NCBI GenBank assembly: GCA_001970855.1
Contig: LSSN01003897.1
Coordinates: forward strand, 1-13,582
Origin: Smittium culicis
Taxonomy: Eukaryota; Kickxellomycota; Harpellomycetes; Harpellales; Legeriomycetaceae
Direction of reading: 5' to 3'
DNA: 13,582 bases
Shown here piece after piece: positions 6,887 to 13,582 of the stretch. Both the position numbers and the translations under genes were made by a program. The first letter of the stretch is position 1. Each line of letters opens with the position of its first letter. The notes under the pieces are model-generated. The model was not told the DNA's origin. It did no database searches and saw nothing but the letters and a program-made list of their open reading frames with translations.

Positions 6887-9251
6887 TTATTCTGATTGAA
6901 GATATTCAACTGCAGTGCTAACGTTAGGGAAAAAATATCGTTCTCCAACTAGTTCAGACATTCCAGAAATGTCAAATAAGTTGATTATTGAGGGACGTAG
7001 TCCGGTTATACAGATGACAATATCACGCTGCTTATACTCAGCGATAATTCCCATCAAAATCAATATTGCGCTAAATTAAAGAAACATTTTTTTTCAAAGT
7101 TAGATAAGAGAATGTTGATTTAGCTTATAACTTCTAATACTTGAATAATAAAAGAAAAAAATACAAACCTTCCATCTACTTCAACCATTTTTTTCAGCTC
7201 AAAAATGATTGCACGCATTGGTGATAGAATTCTATCTTGGCTAGGGTGGATTCTCATATCACCAAACAATTCAAGCCTGTTGAGTCGAGTTCGAAGTTGG
7301 ATAGTGTTTGAAAAGTACAAGTTTTCTTCGACACTAACAATCAACACTCCGTCAATATGCATAACATCTAGATCATCATCTTCTTCATGAACCGGGACAA
7401 GAGTTCCAGAATTATCATGTGTTAGACCCTAGTAGCAAGAATTTATGTATGTAAAATTGATTGTATATAAAATGTAATTATAATAAATAAAATAAAATTA
7501 AATAAATACTACAGATAGTAGAAATTTTTTTTGAATTGATTTGCTTACCAATAACTTAATTTTAGGGAGATTGGTACGTTTAATAACAGTGATAATGGAC
7601 GCAGATATAGCAACAAGTACACCAGATTCAATGGATATAAGAATCGAGCAAGCAAGTACTACAATAAGAAGTATTAGGTCAGAATAAGATTTTACTTTTA
7701 GTAGGAATTTCACAGTTTTTGGTAGGGGTGGTAGTAGGCCGATAGCAGTGTAAATAACGATTGCACTAAGAGCAGCTTTTGGAAGGTTACTAAGCGAATT
7801 CAAAAAGAAAGCGGTGAATGTTAAAACAGTAAGAAACGTAAAAAATCCGCTGAGCTGGGTTTTGCCTTTTGATCTATCATTTAGTTTTGAGCGCGACAAA
7901 GAGCCAAATGCAGGGTATGAGCCGAAAAATCCACCTGCGATATTTGAAATTCCATAAGCGACAAGCTCGCGATTACTGCTAACAGAGTAATGGTTTTTAT
8001 TTGCATATTCGCGCGATACAATGATGGACTCGATTACACCAATAACCAACATAGTTATTGAAGCAGACAGTAGATCCTTTTTACTTGATGAGTGTGGGAC
8101 TTTAGGGATCCTAAAAGATGGGAGTTTACTGTCAACTGAGCCGAATATTGCAACACCTTTACTTTCCCAATCACCATTAGTTGAAAGTATAACCAGAGTG
8201 ATAAGGAGAACAAGCATTTCGGGGATTTGTAGAATAAAACTGAGGTAGTCAGCTTTGATAAAGCCAAGAACAAAAGATTTATCTTTCTGGGCATTTTTTA
8301 TGACCTTTTTGACCCATAAAACAAAAAACAAGAAAATTAAACTTCCAAATGTTATGAAAAAGGTTAGTGTATGAACTTTTTCCAAGTTTTGATTCAAAAA
8401 GTGGATAGTTTCCAATATCGAGTGTGAGCCAGGAAGTTGATCGCGTGCCAGCTTTTCTAAACCAAGACCAGTTATCATTGTGTCAAAAATAATGACAAAA
8501 GCAGCGCCACTGATGAACCCACGCAAACCAGCAACGGATAAAAGGGAATCTAAAAAACCCATTTTTAAAATTCCCAAGATCAAAGTCAAGAGACCGACAA
8601 TAATAGAGCATATACAACCGATCATGGAAGCAAAAATTAAGCGCTCTTGTTCAGTGGCATCAGGATTTTCTAGAAAGAAAACACTCTGTTGCTCTTTTAC
8701 TAAAGTTCCAACAAGCATTGACATCAGAGCTTCAGGCCCAAATGATAAATGCCTAGACGTGCCTAAAAATGAATACACTAAAGAAGGGATAAGTGCAGTG
8801 TAAAGACCATGTCGTGGTGAAATTAAAGTAATTGAACCATATGATACAGACTGAGGTATTATCAAACATGCGACAGTTATTCCAGCCCTCAAGTCAAATA
8901 GTAGGTTACTTGATTGATATGAAGGTAGCCAGCCAAAAATAGGAACATAGTACTGAATTCTTTTTTTCCACCAGCTAATTCCTGATAAATTATTGTCCGT
9001 GCTCGATTCCAAAGTTTCGTTAAGATTAATAAAGCTTCCTAAAAGAAATAAAAATAAAATGCACAGATAAATTAAAAAGTATCGAATACTTTCAGGGGCT
9101 AGAAAGTAAATCAATAACTAGGCAATACTATTCTGTCTCTAAAAAAGAAGAATTTTGAATGTATTTATATACCCTGATGTATTATAGGTGTAATTAGGGA
9201 GCGGGATAAGTTCGATTCTTCATCGTCAGAGCATGCTTGATCGAGAGCCAT
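6887..9251 (-). CDS. SulP-family anion (sulfate-type) transporter with C-terminal STAS domain, four exons
   Basis: Membrane transporter of the SLC26/SulP family, which moves sulfate or related anions. Exons (minus strand): 9251-9173, 9038-7549, 7428-7169, 7070-6887, giving 670 codons. The start ATG at 9251 has a favourable context (A at -3, G at +4) and opens an acidic N-terminus (MALDQACSDDEESNLSR). YYVPIFGWLP follows near residue 56, IPQSVSYG near 87, and the SulP signature SPRHGLYTALIPSLVYSFLG with GTS...GPE at about 100-129. Many hydrophobic membrane segments run to about residue 510, including NRELVAYGISNIAGGFFGSY. The STAS domain (about 547-665) begins DGVLIVSVEENLYFSN and ends FFPNVSTAVEYLQSE. 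Length fits fungal members. The signature region resembles the YPR003C-like fungal branch more than high-affinity SUL1/SUL2, by recollection, so the substrate is uncertain. No frameshift or missing block is seen. Confidence 0.92.
7071..7168 (-). other. Intron 3 of the SulP gene (98 bp)
   Basis: Donor GGAAG/GTTTGT and acceptor TTTAATTTAG/CGCAA, phase 2, with a CTAAC branch-site-like motif at 7103-7099. The joint gives VEVDGSAILILMGIIAEYK, the expected STAS core. The next GT downstream (GTATTT) would run into a TGA in the following exon, so the unusual GTTTGT donor is favoured by frame. Confidence 0.88.
7429..7548 (-). other. Intron 2 of the SulP gene (120 bp)
   Basis: Donor TTATTG/GTAAGC and acceptor GCTACTAG/GGTCT, phase 0. 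Splicing joins LPKIKLL to GLTHDNSG at the usual boundary between the membrane part and the STAS domain. Confidence 0.9.
9039..9172 (-). other. Intron 1 of the SulP gene (134 bp)
   Basis: Donor GG/GTATAT and acceptor TTTCTTTTAG/GAAGC. Splicing joins CAT CAG G to GA AGC TTT, giving HQGSFINL in frame. The unspliced reading gives a false hydrophobic leader (YFLIYLCILFLFLL), which is intron sequence. Confidence 0.85.
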
Positions 9252-10703
9252 TTTCGAGTAGGCTTAATTAAATCGCTTTGGATTAAAACGCTTAGTCTTA
9301 AGTGTAGGCTTGGATAATGTATTCAGTAGCAAAAAATAAGCGTTTTATTTTTAGTAAATATATGTTAGCGATAGAGAAAAAATAGAGGTTAGAAAGAAAA
9401 TTCCATTTAGTTTATTTAGAAAAATATATTAGATAATTGGATATTTGTGTAATCGGCAAAAAGAAAAAATAGTAAATTTGTATAAATCTGGGCAATCAAT
9501 TTTATCGAAATTCTCCACTATAATTACAAGATTTTTCTTTACACATTTTAATCATCGGGCAAGTATATGTATAAAAACTTAATTAACCCGAAAAAGAGTA
9601 TATTACAGGTATTATTTTTATCAAGTTTTCACATACTCACAAATTTAACCAATTTAAAGAATGAATTTTTCACGCTTCATTATTTTAAGAATAATTTTTA
9701 CAAAGAAATAAAAAGGATATTATATTCGAGTTTTTTCATATTTTAAGGAATACAGCGATATTCGATATTTTATATCCGATAGTTTAATCCATTTTAATGA
9801 AAAATACTTGACTATTCCAAGAAAACCTCTATAAAATTAATATATTGATCCTTTTGTTGATATATTTCAATCTAATTTTTAATTTGGAGTGCAAGTTTTT
9901 TATGAGTAAACATAGCTGAATACTGAGACCAAATATACATGGTAGAATTTACTTGCATCTAATTCTGCAAATTCCATAAAATGGTAAATTTATTCTAGTT
10001 CAAAAGCTAGAGCTTTTGTAAATTAATAATTAGTTTACAGTCGATACTATATCGAATAGCGTTGAGCGTTTAAAATACCAATACAAAATTGCATGGTATC
10101 AACTCATATCTAACAGTATTTCCGATTTCGCACATTTATATTTTTACTCATTATCAGCCCTCCCCATTTGTTTAAATTCTCGGAAAATATTTAGATATGA
10201 ATCTATTCAACGCCATTTCAAATTCGCAAAAGTTCCAAAATGTTTTAGAAATTTGTAATTTTAAATCTAAAAAACAAAAATAAAATTTGATTTTATCAAT
10301 TCAGATACATTAGAACTTGAAAATATCAAGATAGTTATATTTGCGTTTGAGAATCAATAAAAATTTAACTTGGTGTTTAATTTTTTAAGCTATGAATTCA
10401 TACGTCGATTGGTATTCCCAAACCTAACTTAAAAAATAGCAACAGTAATAAATAGCACTCTTTATTTTAGCAATTCTAGGTTTTTTTTGCCTACGGCTCA
10501 AAGTCACAACCTCATTATTTATTTAAAAAAAAAAGCACATAGGTAAATCCAATCAAATGAGATTTAAAAAAATTTTTTAAATTATTTTTGCTAGCTCAGA
10601 AAACATACAAAAATAAATAAAGTTAATTAATCGATCTAGCTATTTAGCAAACAATAATAATAGTCATAATAATTTTAAAATGTCAAGTGGATATATTTTT
10701 CTC
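9252..10703. other. AT-rich intergenic region between the PPR and SulP genes
   Basis: About 1.45 kb that must contain the 3' end of the PPR gene and the promoter of the SulP gene, both read leftwards. I saw no open frame of convincing composition, no tRNA and no clear TATA or known fungal operator. A short palindrome lies at 10001-10018. The first 100 bases upstream of the SulP ATG are moderately less AT-rich than the rest. Confidence 0.6.
10001..10018. repeat. Short perfect palindrome (8-bp arms)
   Basis: CAAAAGCTAGAGCTTTTG has perfect 8-base inverted arms around an AG spacer. It lies about 750 bases upstream of the SulP start codon. No function is assigned; it may be chance. Confidence 0.5.
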
Positions 10704-13570
10704 TTATTTTTTCTTTTCTTTTTCAAATTCTTCTGGGTACATGTTGCGGTACTTCATTCTCTTCTTGATTCCAACCTCGAACTTTTTCTCTGTTCCCCAT
10801 TTTTTATTGAGGTGTTTCATGTTGCGCTGTTTTTTCAATGTATCCTTTGATGGTCTACATAGTGCCAGCAGTCTAGCTACCGCGCGATCATCCTCGAGCT
10901 GAGTTGCTCGACTCAAAATTGTAGAGAAATCTTTCGAGTTAAGCTCATTTCGCTCGTGGTCTTTAATCCCATGTTTCAATTCTGTGAGCAAATCTAGCGC
11001 TGAACGAAGCTGGTCATTCCTATCATTATTGTTTTTTTTTTTAAATAAAAAAGCTTAATTAAATTACTTGATGAAAAAAAAAAAAAGACAGAACAATAAA
11101 TGGTTGTTCGTATATATAAATACTGGCATTGAAAAAAAAAAATTAATTAATCAAAATCGTATCATTACTTTGCAAGCAAATTGATCATTGATAAATATAT
11201 TTTGTATTCTTGGGCCTTGTCGCAGCCAATGACTTTACGCATAAATTCTCGATCTCTGAACGTTAGAGGTTCTGCGTCGTGTGCAATTTCTGGTAGATGG
11301 AACCATTCGTTGATACTTATTTCATTCGGATCTTGTTTTTGTTCATTATTAGGATTAGAGTTCGTTAAGTATTCGCTTTCTGATACACCTTCAGGTTTCT
11401 CGGTGGTCGCATTGGCTTCTAACTGTAATGGCGCTTTAATGTTGATTTTTAATTCAACTTCTTTCCTCCATTTCTTGAACTGCTTCCATACAACCCACGC
11501 TTTTTCAATGTCGCGTTGAATGTCACAGCAGAACAGAATTGTCTCGACTGTCCAGCCATCTCTTTTCGCCCCATGCTTTTGAAATTCTGTACAATAAAAC
11601 TTCCACGCACGGTAATATTCTCCGTGGTTAGATAAAACAGCCAAATACGAGTTTAGCAATCTAGTAGTTACTTTTTTATTCTCTGGTTTCTCTAATGAAT
11701 TAAGCGGAATCGAGTTCGATTTGACAAGCTTAGTAAAATATCTATATATTCTGCCAGCTTCTACGAGTGTCATCTTGTGATTCTCTGGAATTTTTCTAAG
11801 GAACATAGCATTTAATTTTGGCGTAGAAGAAGTAATCGATTTATTTGATTCGCTAGATGATAAGTTGGCAATTTCAGTTTGATTATCTAGTGAAGGTAAT
11901 TTTGAAATTTCTAAGGCACTATCAGAGTAGCTTGGCTCTGGAACAGGGGAAGTCGTATTACTCTGATTAACTATATTAGAGGTAGAATCTATAGATTCAT
12001 TTTGAATTTTAGATTCGTCTACATTTTCACCAAAATCTTTGTTTACACCATTATTTGGATCTGCTATATCTAAAATGGGATTTATGAAAGTGCTAGAATC
12101 GCTAGATGCATCTATTTTATTATTATCTTCATTGAAAAATATAGATACTGGACCTCTAGTTTTCAAATATTCGATCGCACTTTTTCTACTTTTTATGCTT
12201 ACATGTTTGATGTGTGATGCGTATGTCCAAAACAAGTTTGTAAAGCTTGATTCGTCCAGCCTTAAAAATTCGTTTGACCTGTTGACCAACTCATTAAAAA
12301 TAAAGCGGGCCATTTCTAAATTCTTGTTTCTTGCACAAGCGTAAATGATGGTGTTGTAAGTGTAATAATCAGGCTTAAATCCAGTCATTTCCATTTTAAC
12401 GAGTAAATCAAATGCTCTATCCAAATAACCCGGTCTATGTGCACAGGCATTGATTAAAGAGTTGAATGTAACGTCATTTAGCTGTTGGCCATTAGCGATC
12501 ATTTCATCGAGTAAGACTAGCGCTCTTTCAACTTGGTCATCTAATGCGCATGCGTTTATCATTATAGTCATAGTTTTAACGCTCGGGTTAGCAATTTCGT
12601 ATCTCATATGCTCATAAGTACCCCATGCGCGTTTTGTATCTCCAAAACTTAAGCAGCCCATGAGTAGTTGATTATAAATAGATTCATTGGGCATTACATT
12701 TTTAGTTTTCATGATTTCGTATACTTTATAAGCGTCGTCAAGTCTGCTAGATTTGATGTATGCTTTGATTAGACCACCATAAGAATATATTGAAGGTTGA
12801 AGGCCGTTATTTTCGATTTCTTTAAAAATAGAAACCGAGTTTTTTAAATCGCCGACATTTGCATAGCCAAATAACATATGATCATAAGTTTTCAGGGTTG
12901 GTTTGATGTAAGCATCTTTCATAAGGTTAAAAGCCTCTTCAGCCTGCTTGATATTTCCTTCTAATGCCTAAAATTTATATTTTAATAAAGATGTTAATTA
13001 AAAGTTTAGGTGGTAAAATTAAAATATACGAGAGGGAAAAAAAATTACGTTTGTGAATATAACGTGGTTGAACTTTGATAAAGAAAGGACAGTTAGCTCT
13101 GATTCTAAAGGTTTTTTTTCTTGAGTGATTGAGGTATCATTACTGCTATAATCTTCTAAAAACAATGACGGATTTTTCAAATCGTCTGGATTAGAGTCAG
13201 GGTTAGGAATTCTAGTATCAATATACTTGGCGTCTTTTAAGTTAAAAAGGAAATCATTGTAACTGTCAACGGAGCTTGTGTTTGATGTAGAAGGAATATT
13301 TTGAAAGCTTTCTGGCTTTTCTTTAGTAATAGCCGATTCGTGTCTATTAAATTTTTCAGGGTTTCTATTTTCTAACTTTTGATAGTCCTTCGGACCCTTT
13401 TTTTTGCTAGATTTTTGTATAGTTGGAATTTCGGATTCTGATAATTGCATTTCTAATTCTTTATCTGTATTTCGTTTATGAGTGGGTTTTGGGTATGGAT
13501 TCGATCTGAAATGGCTAAAATGATTATCCATTAGCTCTTTTATTTTTAGATCGGTAACTTCTAGCTCTTC
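10704..13570 (-). CDS. Pentatricopeptide-repeat (PPR) protein, probably mitochondrial; 5' end outside the window
   Basis: PPR proteins bind RNA with one helical repeat per base and in fungi mostly act on mitochondrial transcripts. Exons (minus): 13570-13049, 12967-11169 and 11019-10704, all joined in frame for 878 codons in the window. The first exon encodes a polar Ser/Asn/Lys-rich segment with no targeting peptide, so an upstream exon is likely. Seven tandem repeats of about 35 residues follow, starting FNHVIFTN across the first joint and including TYDHMLFGYANVGDLKNS, SYGGLIKAY, IYNQLLMGC, TFNSLINACAHRPG and TYNTIIYACARNKN. A Ser/Asn-rich linker comes next, then two further PPR-like units (LLNSYLAVLSNHGEYYRAW and WTVETILFCCD). 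The conserved-looking C-terminal part has LTFRDREFMRKVIG, NLLAKNDQLRSALDLLTEL and a Lys-rich tail. I cannot assign it to a named yeast protein. Confidence 0.88.
11020..11168 (-). other. Intron in the PPR gene before its last exon (149 bp)
   Basis: Donor GCAAA/GTAATG overlaps an apparent stop (AAG TAA). Acceptor AATGATAG/GAATGACC. Phase 2 splicing gives LLAKNDQLRSALDLLTEL, a continuous amphipathic helix, and extends the protein by 105 codons including the stop at 10704-10706. The intron contains several A/T homopolymers of 10 or more bases. Confidence 0.8.
12968..13048 (-). other. Intron in the PPR gene (81 bp)
   Basis: Donor ACAAAC/GTAATT and acceptor AAATTTTAG/GCATTAG, phase 0. Splicing joins SKFNHVIFTN to ALEGNIKQAEEAFNLMKD, which completes the first PPR motif with the right length and spacing. 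The ATG at 12922 is therefore internal. Confidence 0.88.
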
Positions 13571-13582
13571 CTATTAGAAAGG
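13571..13582 (-). other. Probable 3' end of a further upstream intron of the PPR gene
   Basis: On the minus strand the sequence TTTCTAATAG ends at 13571 and looks like a splice acceptor. In-frame TAA and TAG lie directly before GAAGAGCTA, and the frame is then open through 13 codons into the ATG at 13531. Either an exon starts at 13570 or translation starts at the ATG at 13531. The absence of a targeting peptide favours the first. Confidence 0.5.

Noticed and set aside
8021..8803. Plus-strand open frames at 8021-8248 and 8480-8803
   Set aside because: They are antisense shadows of the SulP coding exon.
9039..9114. Hydrophobic N-terminal leader (a possible signal peptide) on the SulP open frame
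   Set aside because: It is intron 1 read through. No ATG starts it, and splicing 9172/9039 gives an in-frame acidic N-terminus with a good start context.
9252..10703. tRNA or other small RNA gene in the intergenic region
   Set aside because: I found no cloverleaf-compatible arms or T-loop motif by eye. A covariance-model scan was not possible here.
10704..10991. Separate small basic protein gene of about 95 codons
   Set aside because: It has no ATG start, its frame extends upstream to a splice acceptor, and it joins the PPR gene in phase with a continuous helical sequence.
13019..13531. Independent 170-codon hypothetical gene upstream of the PPR gene
   Set aside because: A GTAATT donor at 13048 and the completion of the first PPR motif across the joint make it the upstream exon of the PPR gene.

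Overview
The window reads as AT-rich nuclear DNA of a fungus. The evidence is two protein genes on the minus strand, each interrupted by short GT...AG introns (81 to 149 bp), plus a broken DIRS-type (tyrosine-recombinase) retrotransposon. The coding style, the short introns and the DIRS element together suggest an early-diverging fungus, possibly zoopagomycotan/kickxellomycotinan. That placement is a guess from recollection and was not tested.

Bases 1 to about 4078 hold the 3' portion of a decayed DIRS-like element on the plus strand. In order it has a Gag-like remnant (3-738), a reverse transcriptase plus RNase H remnant (841-2800), a tyrosine recombinase remnant (2886-3772), and a palindromic end. 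In that end, 3771-3869 is nearly the reverse complement of 4009-4078, as expected for the internal complementary region and right terminal repeat of DIRS elements. Each coding part carries several stops and frameshifts, so the copy is dead. It is richer in GC than its surroundings. The left end lies outside the window.

Bases 4079-6886 are an AT-rich gene-poor stretch. A possible very degenerate coding relic lies on the minus strand at about 4135-4860; otherwise I see nothing there.

Bases 6887-9251 (minus) hold a complete four-exon SulP-family anion transporter gene, 670 codons. It has the SulP signature near the N-terminus and a C-terminal STAS domain split over the last two exons. Exon joints were placed by matching GT/AG sites to the reading frame and to family similarity.

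Bases 9252-10703 are AT-rich intergenic sequence that must carry the SulP promoter and the 3' end of the next gene. Bases 10704-13570 (minus) hold a pentatricopeptide-repeat (PPR) protein gene in at least three exons, probably a mitochondrial RNA-binding protein, whose 5' end is cut by the window edge. The two genes are in tandem but have no evident shared pathway. I did not find a convincing new biological system. The most unusual items are the palindromic DIRS terminus, the hairpin-bearing interruption of the gag relic, and the decayed locus at 4.1-4.9 kb.
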